A stretch of DNA of 64,000 nt from Candidatus Cloacimonadota bacterium (GTDB taxonomy: Bacteria > Cloacimonadota > Cloacimonadia > Cloacimonadales > TCS61). Below are positions 35,510 through 43,609 of the stretch, piece after piece. A program made the position numbers and the translations under genes. Numbering within the stretch: position 1 is the stretch's first letter; each line of letters starts with the position of its first letter. The stretch lies in NCBI GenBank assembly GCA_030445745.1, contig JASUTE010000002.1, positions 1-64,000 of the forward strand, given 5' to 3'. The notes beneath the pieces were generated by a model. That model did not search any database, was not told the origin of the DNA, and worked only from the letters and a program-made list of their open reading frames with translations.

Positions 35510-36251
35510 CTAATTGCTCCAAATTACTTTTTTTCATATCTAAGTTATTTTCTTGATGATATTTTTCCACCTGTTTAAAACGACGTTCAAATTTACTGAT
35601 AGTTTCACGCAGGGCTGTTTCGGCGTCAAGTCCGGTTTTGCGAGCTACATTAACTGCGGAAAACAAAATATCGCCTAACTCCGATTGCATTTTAGCATTA
35701 TCTCCCATTTGTAGTTCATGTTCGAACTCGAAGATCTCTTCTTTCAATTTTGCAAACGCTGCCTTGGCTTCATTCCAGTCGAAACCTACTGCTGCTGCTT
35801 TTTCCTGCATTCTTTGAGCCACGATAAGCCCTGGCATACTCTTGGGAATTCCGTCTATCACAGAACTGCGAGTATGTTTTTTTTCCTGTAATTTTATTGC
35901 TTCCCATTTTTGCTTTACTGTTGCCGAATCTTTGGCTTCCGCATTCCCAAAAATATGTGGATGCCGCCGAATTAACTTAGCATTGATCTTGTTTAGAACT
36001 TTTGCCAGGTTAAATTCACCCTCTTCTTCAGCTATTTGGGCCTGCATCACGATGTGTAACATCAGATCGCCTAATTCTTCTTCCAAATCTACCATATCAT
36101 TATTTTCAATAGCTTCTACCACCTCGTAGAGCTCTTCCACGAAATTAGGGATCAGCGAGCTGTGGGTCTGTTTTATATCCCAAGGGCAGCCTGTTTGCGG
36201 GTTGCGCAATTTTTTTACAATCTCTACGAGTTCATCAAATTCCTTCATCAT
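35463..36251 (-). CDS. mazG: Nucleoside triphosphate pyrophosphohydrolase MazG
   Basis: Hydrolyses NTPs and dNTPs to monophosphates. The 262-aa protein has two MazG domains. The first has RNPQTGCPWDIKQTHSSL, then EELYEVVEAIENND and DLEEELGDLMLHIVMQAQIA. The second has AKLKEEIFEFEHELQ and MQSELGDILFSAVNVARKTG. The ExxE...ExxD metal motifs are intact in both. HPHIFG between them is typical. It overlaps the neighbouring genes by 17 nt upstream and 47 nt downstream, so it is firmly inside the cluster. Confidence 0.95.
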   Translation of the reverse strand: MMKEFDELVEIVKKLRNPQTGCPWDIKQTHSSLIPNFVEELYEVVEAIENNDMVDLEEELGDLMLHIVMQAQIAEEEGEFNLAKVLNKINAKLIRRHPHIFGNAEAKDSATVKQKWEAIKLQEKKHTRSSVIDGIPKSMPGLIVAQRMQEKAAAVGFDWNEAKAAFAKLKEEIFEFEHELQMGDNAKMQSELGDILFSAVNVARKTGLDAETALRETISKFERRFKQVEKYHQENNLDMKKSNLEQLDEIWNKAKATEKPRD

Positions 36252-37131
36252 CTTCTCCTAAAAATTCATCTTCTTCTGCTTCCCATTCTTTTTGCATTTT
36301 CTTCCCGCGCAAGTATTTTCGAAACCAGCCCAGTAATAAAATAAAGGGTAAAACCAGCCAAATAAGGCTGCTAAAAGCAATTAAAAGTCCATAAATGAGA
36401 TGTGTTTTGCTATATTTTTGAAATGTTTGAGAAAACCCAGCAGGGGTAAAATGAAAACTTTTAGTGAAAACATCTAAAAAATTACTCGCCGGTTTAGCAT
36501 TATTCCAAAAACTAATAAACTTCGTTTTTTCTTTGGTAGCCAAATATTTCACAGCTAAGCCAGATTTGGAATAAAACGCTTGCCATTGCCCTCTATTTTG
36601 CGGATACTGATATTGCATCTGCTTCAAAGTTAAGTTAGTTCCCCCAAAATGGTGACGCATAAAATTGAATTCTCTGTCAAAACTCATATCATCAGAAAAA
36701 TAAACCGCCATGCCTTCGTGGAACCATAGCGGAGCATTTTCGAAATAATAATGTACAAAATGATGAATATATTCGTGCAACAAAATCTGGTTCACTTTAC
36801 TAAAATTTTGTAAATTGGCAGGATTGCGCAAATAGATAGCGTTATTACTATAAAAAGCTTGACTAAATTCAATTATTTTACCCTTTGTTTGAGCATAATG
36901 TAGATAATCTTTTTCATTAGCGGCAATAATAATTCTTATGGGAAGATCGGGGTATTTTCCTATTTTTTTCTGAAATTCAAAAATATCTTTCTCGAACCGT
37001 GAAACTAAATTTATCACAAGCTGAGGTTTTGTATTTAAATAGTCGACAGTTATATTGTTGATTTTGTAAACATCGGCAAACAGAGCTGGCAGCAGTAAGA
37101 TAAACAATGCCAGCCATAATTTAGTTTTCAT
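36235..37131 (-). CDS. Membrane-anchored peptidase-MA-like zinc protease
   Basis: A 298-aa protein with a signal peptide (KLWLALFILLLPALFA), a metalloprotease-like domain and a C-terminal membrane helix (about residues 248-270) followed by a charged cytoplasmic tail. The zinc motif is LLHEYIHHFVHYY, giving HExxH, followed by PLWFHEGMAVYFSDD, whose Glu can be the third ligand. This matches the peptidase MA family pattern. The active site should face the periplasm. It overlaps the receiver gene by 11 nt and mazG by 17 nt; the substrate is unknown. Confidence 0.8.
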   Translation of the reverse strand: MKTKLWLALFILLLPALFADVYKINNITVDYLNTKPQLVINLVSRFEKDIFEFQKKIGKYPDLPIRIIIAANEKDYLHYAQTKGKIIEFSQAFYSNNAIYLRNPANLQNFSKVNQILLHEYIHHFVHYYFENAPLWFHEGMAVYFSDDMSFDREFNFMRHHFGGTNLTLKQMQYQYPQNRGQWQAFYSKSGLAVKYLATKEKTKFISFWNNAKPASNFLDVFTKSFHFTPAGFSQTFQKYSKTHLIYGLLIAFSSLIWLVLPFILLLGWFRKYLRGKKMQKEWEAEEDEFLGEDDEGI

Positions 37132-37504
37132 GCAGTCTTTTGTTTATTAATTTAATCAACTTTTCACTATCGAAGGGCTTGAAGATAACATCTTGTAGCC
37201 CCGCTTTTTTTGTATTTACCACTACATGGTTGGGGTCATAGCCAAAGCCGGTCATCATTATGATGGGAATTTTCTCGTTGTGCTCGCGAATTCTTTTAAA
37301 AAGTTCATAACCATCCATATCAGGCATGGCTATATCGGTGAGCAATAAGCCAATTCCATTATTGAAAATATATTTTAGCGCTTGGTAACCTGTAAGAGCG
37401 GTAACAACTTCAAAATCTTCGTCAGCCTCTTCCAGTTCAAGTTTCAGGTATTCCAAAACGCTAGGTTCGTCATCAACTACTAATATTTTTTTTGTAGACA
37501 TCAA
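37121..37504 (-). CDS. Single-domain response regulator (CheY-like receiver)
   Basis: A 127-aa stand-alone receiver. The phospho-acceptor Asp is in LLLTDIAMPDMDGYEL, with the acidic pair in ILVVDDEPSV, Thr/Ser in IIMMTGFG and the conserved Lys in DVIFKPFDSEKL. There is no output domain, so it must work through protein contacts. It overlaps the UvrC-like gene by 4 nt and the peptidase gene by 11 nt. The histidine kinase two genes downstream is its likely partner. Confidence 0.93.
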   Translation of the reverse strand: MMSTKKILVVDDEPSVLEYLKLELEEADEDFEVVTALTGYQALKYIFNNGIGLLLTDIAMPDMDGYELFKRIREHNEKIPIIMMTGFGYDPNHVVVNTKKAGLQDVIFKPFDSEKLIKLINKRLHEN

Positions 37505-38466
37505 CTCTCCAAATATCCCATATTTTTTAGTTCGTCTAAAGTTTCCTGCTGTTGCTTGTCAAGCTTTTCTGGCACTGTTCTTTTTAGAAAATTATAGCAC
37601 CACAGCATTTCATCCAACTGCTCTTTATTCACAGCTAAAATCTCATTTTCCCTATATTCCGGTAACACCACTGCAAATTCCAAATCAGCAGCTTTTGTCA
37701 AAATACCGTTTTCAATTTTATAGGAAGCTCCCGCCAAATTTCCCTTCCAACTTATCTTCTTAATGGAAAGCAAAAATTGCAGATGCTGGTAATATTCCCT
37801 AATAATTTTTATCTGTTTTTTCAGAAGTTCTGCCTGGGAAAATTGTAATTCCGCTAATAGCTCCTCCTGTTTTTGTTCTAGTTCTTGCAGCCAGGAAAAA
37901 TTAGGTCGTAAATAGTATTTTCTTATCAGGTCTTGAACCTTGTGCAACTCCTGAACGCAGTAACCTAAACATTTATCCTCTTTCAGGCGGTGGCAGGGAA
38001 AATCTTCTCCTTCACAGGCCGGAGCTTGCAAAAGTTCGGCAAAACTAGCGATAAGGTCTAAAATAAAAAAATTACTGCGGAAAGGTCCAATATAGAATTT
38101 ATCTTTCTGAGTATCCTCAGCAGCCTTAAAATAGGGCACTTTATAAAAATCAATAGCAAAATAGAAATAGTGCCGCCAGAAATTCAGTTTTTCATTAAAT
38201 TCTGGCCTTTGTTTATTGATCTGCTCCTTTTCAGTAGCCAATATTTGCAGAGCATTTTTACCAACATCCCAGTCGATAGTGGTGGTTTGCGAAATAAGCT
38301 GAAAAATCACATCAACTTCACTGCTAGCATTAAAAAAATTAGATAAGCTTTTGCGAATATTTCCCGAACGGCGCAAATAAAGTAGCTTATCATCTTTTTT
38401 AAAAAAAATTATTCCTATAGTGGCAGGAATTGATTCCAAATTAGCCAATAAATCCTGTTTTTTCAT
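37501..38466 (-). CDS. UvrC-like protein with a degenerate GIY-YIG nuclease domain
   Basis: A 321-aa protein I align by eye with the N-terminal third of UvrC. LESIPATIGIIFFKKDDKLL corresponds to the UvrC opening (IPxxPGVYLFKD). Glu79 and KQRPEFN match the conserved LLLE and HRPKYN region. FYIGPFRSNFFILDLIASFA matches YFGPFPSA, followed by four cysteines (151, 158, 166, 170) as in UvrC. But GIY reads GII, YVGK reads YLRR, and the catalytic Arg is Ser40, so nuclease activity is probably lost. The C-terminus is coiled coil. AGAGGAAG precedes the ATG. It heads the cluster and faces mfd. Confidence 0.7.
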   Translation of the reverse strand: MKKQDLLANLESIPATIGIIFFKKDDKLLYLRRSGNIRKSLSNFFNASSEVDVIFQLISQTTTIDWDVGKNALQILATEKEQINKQRPEFNEKLNFWRHYFYFAIDFYKVPYFKAAEDTQKDKFYIGPFRSNFFILDLIASFAELLQAPACEGEDFPCHRLKEDKCLGYCVQELHKVQDLIRKYYLRPNFSWLQELEQKQEELLAELQFSQAELLKKQIKIIREYYQHLQFLLSIKKISWKGNLAGASYKIENGILTKAADLEFAVVLPEYRENEILAVNKEQLDEMLWCYNFLKRTVPEKLDKQQQETLDELKNMGYLES

Positions 38467-38516
38467 ATCTTCCTCTTAGTAAAGAATGTTAAGATAAATA
38501 GTTTTGTTTTTTCTGC

Positions 38517-38549
38517 AAACATTATTTAATGTTTACGGGAAATTTTCCC
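38517..38549. promoter_or_regulatory. Paired palindromes between the UvrC-like gene and mfd
   Basis: AAACATTA-TT-TAATGTTT (38517-38534) is a perfect inverted repeat, and GGGAAA-T-TTTCCC (38537-38549) is another, 2 nt further on. They lie in the 150-nt divergent intergenic region, 50 nt from one start codon and about 70 from the other, a natural operator position. TTGACT at about 38566 may be the mfd -35 element. Confidence 0.5.
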
Positions 38550-38616
38550 CTCCTATTTTCCTACTTGACTTTTATATGGAATTCCAAAATTTGTTCATAA
38601 AAAGTAAAGAAAGATT

Positions 38617-41600
38617 ATGTTCTATAACCAATTAAGTCCAATTCTATCTAAATCGGGATTTGTGAACGAATTTGATAAGCAAATCCAGAATAACAAAAGT
38701 GGTGTATTGTTTCATAACTTGAACCGCTCTTTTAAATCTGTTTTAATTAGTAGAATTTATCAGCAAAAAGAGAAAAATGTACTGTTTGTAACTAGCGATG
38801 ACAAATTGGCAGAAGACTATTTGGAAGATTTAGATTTGCTAATAGGCGCAAAGAGTGTACATTTTTTACCTGACTACGAAGTACTTCCTTACGAAAAGCG
38901 CTCTCCGCATTATTCCATTCGCGCCCAAAGAATTCAAACTTTAGCGGCTGCCTGTAGCGATAATGCCGGTATTTATGTGCTCTCAATTCGCTCACTTCTT
39001 AGGAAAATAGTAGCTAAAAGTATTTTTCAGAAGAATTTAATTCAACTAGAAGTCGGCAAAGAGTATTCTCCGGAAATTTTAGTTTCCAAGCTAGTTGGAA
39101 TGGGCTATGAAAATCAGCACCAGGTTTCGCGGGTAGGTGAATTTGCCCGCCGTGGTGGAATTGTTGACATTTTTTCTCCGCATCTAAATAAACCGATTAG
39201 AATAGATTTCTTTGGTGACGAGATAGACACAATGCGAGTGTTTTCGGTAGATTCACAACGTTCTACCGGAGAAAAAATAGATAATTTGCTTATCATGCCC
39301 TCACGCGAGTTTTCTTTGCATGATATAGAAACAAGTGAAGAGTTATGGGAACGTATTCATGAAAATGGCTTCTATGATGGTATTGAGCTGGATTCCCCTT
39401 TGTTACTGCCGGAAATTTCGACTTTCTGGGATTATTTTAATAAAGAAAATACTATCGTGGTGTGGGATGAATTCCAATATGCCAAAACTACCATCACTGA
39501 AATATTCGATGAGGTAACTTCACTTTTTCAAAAAGCAAAAAAAGAATCGAAACTCTTACCAAAACCAGAGCAGCTTTTTGCCGATCAACAATATCTGAAT
39601 TCCTCTTTAGATAAATTCTGTGATTATTATTTTAGTTCGCATTATTATGAATCTAAAAAAATTAGCAAAAAGATAGAAGCTCCTGTCATTTCTCAAACCA
39701 ATATGCATAGTAATTTGGAACTTTTGGAAGAGGATCTGCAAAATAAATTACAGTCAAACTATCGTATTTTTATTCAGTCAGATAACATTAGCCAAAGTAA
39801 ACGTATGCAAGAATTACTGCCGCAATTTTCCGACAAATTAGATTTCACAATAGGCGTTTTGCAGCAGGGATTTATACTCAAAGATGCTCAATTGGCAGTT
39901 TACACCGACCACGAGATCTTTAGCCGCTATAAAAGAAGGCGGCGCCAGGCACATTTTTCGCAAAAAGAGGCTCTAGTAGATTATGAATCGCTGAAACCTG
40001 GAGATTACGTGGTTCATATCGATCATGGCATCGGAATTTACGAAGGTTTGAAAAAAATTAGAGCAGCGGGCAGCCAAATAGAATGCCTTAGCTTGAAATA
40101 TGCCGAAAAAGACAGAGTTTATATTCCTACTTACCAGCTTAATTTGGTTTCAAAATTCGTTTCGGAAGAAGGAATTGTACCCACAATTCATAAATTGGGT
40201 AGTAAGCGCTGGGAACAAACCAAAAAACGAGCCAAAAAACAGATTGAGTTAGTTGCCAAAGACCTGGTGAACCTATATGCCGAGCGCAAAATAAAAAAGG
40301 GAATTGCTATGGACCCAGACAGCCAGTGGCAGCGTGAAATGGAAGATTCCTTTATCTACGAAGATACACCCGATCAAAGACGTAGTGTGGAAGAGATAAA
40401 ACAAGATATGGAATCGGAAGTGCCAATGGAACGTTTACTTTGTGGTGATGTGGGATTTGGCAAAACGGAAGTGGCTATTAGAGCCGCTTTCAAAGCTGTG
40501 CTAAGTGGATATCAGGTAGCAGTTTTAGTTCCCACAACATTGCTGGCAGAACAGCATTTTTATGTTTTTCGGGAAAGATTAGCACAATATCCTTTAAAAA
40601 TCGCTATGTTCAGTCGTTTTCGTTCCCGAGCTAACTTAAATAAAGATCTTGCTCAGATCCAACAGGGACAAATCGATATTGCTATTGGCACTCATCGTTT
40701 ACTTTCCCAGGATGTTCAATTTAAAAACCTGGGTTTACTTATAATTGATGAGGAACACCGGTTTGGCGTAAAACACAAAAATAAGCTGCGCAAAATTAAA
40801 GCAAATGTAGACACTCTTTATATGTCAGCAACTCCTATTCCACGCACTATGAACATGGCTCTATCGAAGTTGAAAGAACTATCATTAATTCGTACTTCCC
40901 CAAAAGCACGCCTACCCATTCGCACCGTCATTATTCCCTACGATAAAGAAATCATTAAAGATGCTATAAATAGGGAAATAGACCGAGGTGGTCAGGTTTT
41001 CTTTATTCATAATCGTGTACAAACTATCAACAGCGTTACAGCTAAATTGCAAGAGATGCTGCCTAATGTTCGTTTTGGTATTGGACACGGCCAGCTTTCC
41101 GAACGTAAGTTGGAAAAAATAATGCTGGATTTTGCCGAACACAAGTTCGATGTGCTAGTAGCAACCACTATCATAGAATCCGGCATAGATATTCCCAATG
41201 TGAACACGATTTTAGTAAACAGAGCTGACAATTTTGGCTTAGCACAACTGTATCAGATTCGCGGGCGCGTGGGCAGAAGTAATCGCAGAGCTTATGCTTA
41301 CTTTATAATTCCCAATAATTTAACTGAAATTGCCCGCAAGCGACTGGAAACTCTAACTGAATATGAATCTTTGGGTAGTGGCTACCAAATAGCTATGCGA
41401 GATATGGAACTTCGTGGTGCTGGAACTCTTCTGGGAACAAAGCAAAGCGGTATTATCAACACCATCGGTTTCAACTATTATAACCGCTTATTGGAAAAGG
41501 CGGTAGAAGATATTCAACATAACCGTAAATTAAATTTGGAAACTGAAGAAGATTCCCAAACAGAAAAACAGCATATAAGCATAGAAAGCGATTACTATTT

Positions 41601-42015
41601 TCCAGAAAATTATATTAAAGATGATATACAAAGGCTGCAAATCTACAAAAGGATGTTGCAATTTACCCAAAAAGCAGAATTTGATGATCTGGCTGAGGAA
41701 CTACGCGACAGATTTGGCAAACTACCTCCGCAAGCTAAACTAACCTTGTCATATTTCCGACTTAGAGCGATCGCTAAGAAAGCTGGGTTGAAAAGAATTC
41801 AGTTGCGAGATAAAAAGTTACGATTGGAGTTTGACCAAAAAAATCTGCCTCCACGCCACCTTCTCCAATCTATGCTTTCCAAATTTGATTTCCCTGTAAG
41901 ATTCGACACTACTGGGAATTTGAAGATCTTTTTTAACTTAGCACAATTACAAAACAAAAATGAGCTGATCTATATTGAAAAAGCTATTCAAATTGTAAAT
42001 GCTTTGTTAGAATAA
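38617..42015 (+). CDS. mfd: Transcription-repair coupling factor Mfd
   Basis: Removes RNA polymerase stalled at DNA lesions and recruits UvrA. The 1132-aa protein has the UvrB-homology N-terminus (VLFVTSDDKLAEDYLEDL, then VSRVGEFARRGGIVDIFSPH), the polymerase-interacting domain (YVVHIDHGIGIYEGLKKI), then RecG-like helicase motifs: LLCGDVGFGKTEVAIRAAF, LIIDEEHRFG, MSATPIPRTMNMAL, IIESGIDIPNVNT and QLYQIRGRVGRS. A TRCF C-terminal domain ends it. No strong ribosome site precedes the ATG. It is divergent from the UvrC-like gene, itself related to excision repair. Confidence 0.97.
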   Translation: MFYNQLSPILSKSGFVNEFDKQIQNNKSGVLFHNLNRSFKSVLISRIYQQKEKNVLFVTSDDKLAEDYLEDLDLLIGAKSVHFLPDYEVLPYEKRSPHYSIRAQRIQTLAAACSDNAGIYVLSIRSLLRKIVAKSIFQKNLIQLEVGKEYSPEILVSKLVGMGYENQHQVSRVGEFARRGGIVDIFSPHLNKPIRIDFFGDEIDTMRVFSVDSQRSTGEKIDNLLIMPSREFSLHDIETSEELWERIHENGFYDGIELDSPLLLPEISTFWDYFNKENTIVVWDEFQYAKTTITEIFDEVTSLFQKAKKESKLLPKPEQLFADQQYLNSSLDKFCDYYFSSHYYESKKISKKIEAPVISQTNMHSNLELLEEDLQNKLQSNYRIFIQSDNISQSKRMQELLPQFSDKLDFTIGVLQQGFILKDAQLAVYTDHEIFSRYKRRRRQAHFSQKEALVDYESLKPGDYVVHIDHGIGIYEGLKKIRAAGSQIECLSLKYAEKDRVYIPTYQLNLVSKFVSEEGIVPTIHKLGSKRWEQTKKRAKKQIELVAKDLVNLYAERKIKKGIAMDPDSQWQREMEDSFIYEDTPDQRRSVEEIKQDMESEVPMERLLCGDVGFGKTEVAIRAAFKAVLSGYQVAVLVPTTLLAEQHFYVFRERLAQYPLKIAMFSRFRSRANLNKDLAQIQQGQIDIAIGTHRLLSQDVQFKNLGLLIIDEEHRFGVKHKNKLRKIKANVDTLYMSATPIPRTMNMALSKLKELSLIRTSPKARLPIRTVIIPYDKEIIKDAINREIDRGGQVFFIHNRVQTINSVTAKLQEMLPNVRFGIGHGQLSERKLEKIMLDFAEHKFDVLVATTIIESGIDIPNVNTILVNRADNFGLAQLYQIRGRVGRSNRRAYAYFIIPNNLTEIARKRLETLTEYESLGSGYQIAMRDMELRGAGTLLGTKQSGIINTIGFNYYNRLLEKAVEDIQHNRKLNLETEEDSQTEKQHISIESDYYFPENYIKDDIQRLQIYKRMLQFTQKAEFDDLAEELRDRFGKLPPQAKLTLSYFRLRAIAKKAGLKRIQLRDKKLRLEFDQKNLPPRHLLQSMLSKFDFPVRFDTTGNLKIFFNLAQLQNKNELIYIEKAIQIVNALLE

Positions 42016-42056
42016 TCTTATTTATTTTTGCCAATAGGTAAAAGATTTGACAAAAA

Positions 42057-42095
42057 AGCTAAACTTAGGATTTTTTTCCAAGTTAGCTATAAAAT
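42057..42095 (+). promoter_or_regulatory. Imperfect hairpin followed by TATAAAAT, upstream of the SLBB operon
   Basis: AGCTAA (42057-42062) and TTAGCT (42083-42088) pair, and the stem continues inward through CTT/AAG and GG/CC with two bulged A around an ATTTTTT loop. TATAAAAT (42088-42095) follows, and TTGACA lies just upstream at about 42047. There is no T-run after the stem, so it is not a normal terminator for mfd. It could be an operator or a promoter. Confidence 0.35.
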
Positions 42096-42107
42096 AGGAG
42101 ATGAAAT

Positions 42108-42242
42108 TTGGAAAATGAAATTTTAGTAGTTATAAATCATAAAAGTTTATACTTGGCAGGCAATAAAAATGGGACTAGATATTTCCAACACAATTTTTAT
42201 AAAGAAAAATTGCAAAACAATCTGTTTGCGGAGGAAAAATGA
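42108..42242 (+). CDS. Small protein (44 aa, TTG start) coupled to the SLBB export gene
   Basis: A 44-codon frame from TTG 42108 to TGA 42242. AGGAG at 42096-42100 is 7 nt before the TTG, ideal spacing, and the stop codon overlaps the next ATG as ATGA, the classic translational coupling. The product reads MENEILVVINHKSLYLAGN, then KNGTRYFQHNFYKEKLQNN and LFAEEK; it is soluble and unlike anything I know. A competing ATG at 42101 gives only five codons. The alternative is that this is leader RNA for the next gene. Confidence 0.5.
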   Translation: MENEILVVINHKSLYLAGNKNGTRYFQHNFYKEKLQNNLFAEEK

Positions 42243-43597
42243 AAAAATTTCTGGGATTACTATTAATTATATCGATAAGTTTTGGTTTATTTCCCCAACA
42301 GAATATCAGTTCTAACATTTTTCAAAGCTCAGAAATGTATAATATTACTGTCTCAGGGGCAGTTAGATCACCTGGTGTGTATTACATGCCACCCACTAGC
42401 CGTGTTTCACAGGTTATAAAAAGAGCCAATGCTATTCCCGATAGTTTACTGATTTTGGAAAAACAAGCTAAACAGAAGAGAAGACTGTCGCAAAACAAAT
42501 TAGATGAACCTTCCCAGCGTAATATTAAGTTAATTAGGCAAGCAGATACCACGCGAATAGATTTATTACGTTTCAAAAAATTGGGAGCTAATGAGCAAAA
42601 TCCTTACTTAAAAGATGGCGATATTGTTTGGGTACCCAAAATTGATAAAACCGTTTCAATATGGGGTCAGATAAACGAAGAAGGCAATTATGAGATGGTT
42701 CCTGGAGACAGGGTAAGCGATATAGTGAATTTAGCCTTAGGAATAACGGATAGAGCATATACAGAACAAGCTTATATAACTAGATTCGTTGATAGTAAAA
42801 ATAAGACCCAAAAAATTGTTTTTAATTTGGAAGACGCTCTATCAAATCCCCATTCTCAACTTGACCCAAAATTGAAAAAAGATGATAGAATTTTTATAAG
42901 AGAATTACCACAATATCACGAAGAATATTCGGTTCTTATCCGCGGTGAAGTGAAATTTCCTGGTCGCTATTCTATTGAAGAAAACCAAACTTCACTTTTG
43001 GAAATCTTAAAACAATCTGGTGGGCCCACCGAAGATGCAGACCTTTCAAACGCTTATCTACAAAGACGTAGAAATGAAGATACAATAGATCCAGAATTTG
43101 AAAGATTAAAAAAAGTTCCGGTTGAAGAAATGACAGAGCTTGAATATGAATATTTTAAAACAAAATCGAGGGAAATGCGGGGTAAATTTTCTATCAATTT
43201 TGAGCAACTTTGGAATTTACAGGATGAAAGCTATAATATCTTGCTAAAACAAGATGATTATATTTATATTCCAGATAAAACAGTTACTGTAAATGTTTCA
43301 GGACAGGTAAAGAACCCAGGCCTGATAACATATATACCTAAGAAAAATTATATGTATTACATAAATCAAGCAGGTGGATTTTCATGGAATGCACGCAAAA
43401 GTAAAATACGGATCATCCGTGCCAATACTGGTGAATGGTTGAAGCCAGATGATGACACTGTAGTAGAAATTGGTGATATGGTATTTATTCCAGAAAAACC
43501 GGATATTGACTACTGGGAATTATTTAAAGATGGCATGCTTGTTATTTCTCAGATAGCAACTGTTGCTTTGGTAATAACCAATATAATTCAAAATTAA
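42239..43597 (+). CDS. SLBB-repeat polysaccharide export-type protein
   Basis: A 452-aa exported protein with an N-terminal signal (FLGLLLIISISFGLFPQ) and four SLBB-like units: ITVSGAVRSPGVYYMPPTS, VSIWGQINEEGNYEMVPGD, VLIRGEVKFPGRYSIEENQ and VNVSGQVKNPGLITYIPKK. A C-terminal membrane helix closes it (VISQIATVALVITNII). SLBB proteins such as Wza move capsule or exopolysaccharide through the periplasm and outer membrane. No lipobox or Poly_export domain start is evident, so it may be an accessory form. GGAGG precedes the ATG. Sugar-nucleotide genes follow. Confidence 0.88.
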   Translation: MKKFLGLLLIISISFGLFPQQNISSNIFQSSEMYNITVSGAVRSPGVYYMPPTSRVSQVIKRANAIPDSLLILEKQAKQKRRLSQNKLDEPSQRNIKLIRQADTTRIDLLRFKKLGANEQNPYLKDGDIVWVPKIDKTVSIWGQINEEGNYEMVPGDRVSDIVNLALGITDRAYTEQAYITRFVDSKNKTQKIVFNLEDALSNPHSQLDPKLKKDDRIFIRELPQYHEEYSVLIRGEVKFPGRYSIEENQTSLLEILKQSGGPTEDADLSNAYLQRRRNEDTIDPEFERLKKVPVEEMTELEYEYFKTKSREMRGKFSINFEQLWNLQDESYNILLKQDDYIYIPDKTVTVNVSGQVKNPGLITYIPKKNYMYYINQAGGFSWNARKSKIRIIRANTGEWLKPDDDTVVEIGDMVFIPEKPDIDYWELFKDGMLVISQIATVALVITNIIQN

Positions 43598-43609
43598 TTG
43601 GGAGAAATT

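Noticed and set aside
37501-38466. Functional UvrC or Cho nuclease
   Set aside because: The GIY-YIG tyrosines and the catalytic arginine are replaced, and the C-terminal nuclease and HhH domains of UvrC are absent.
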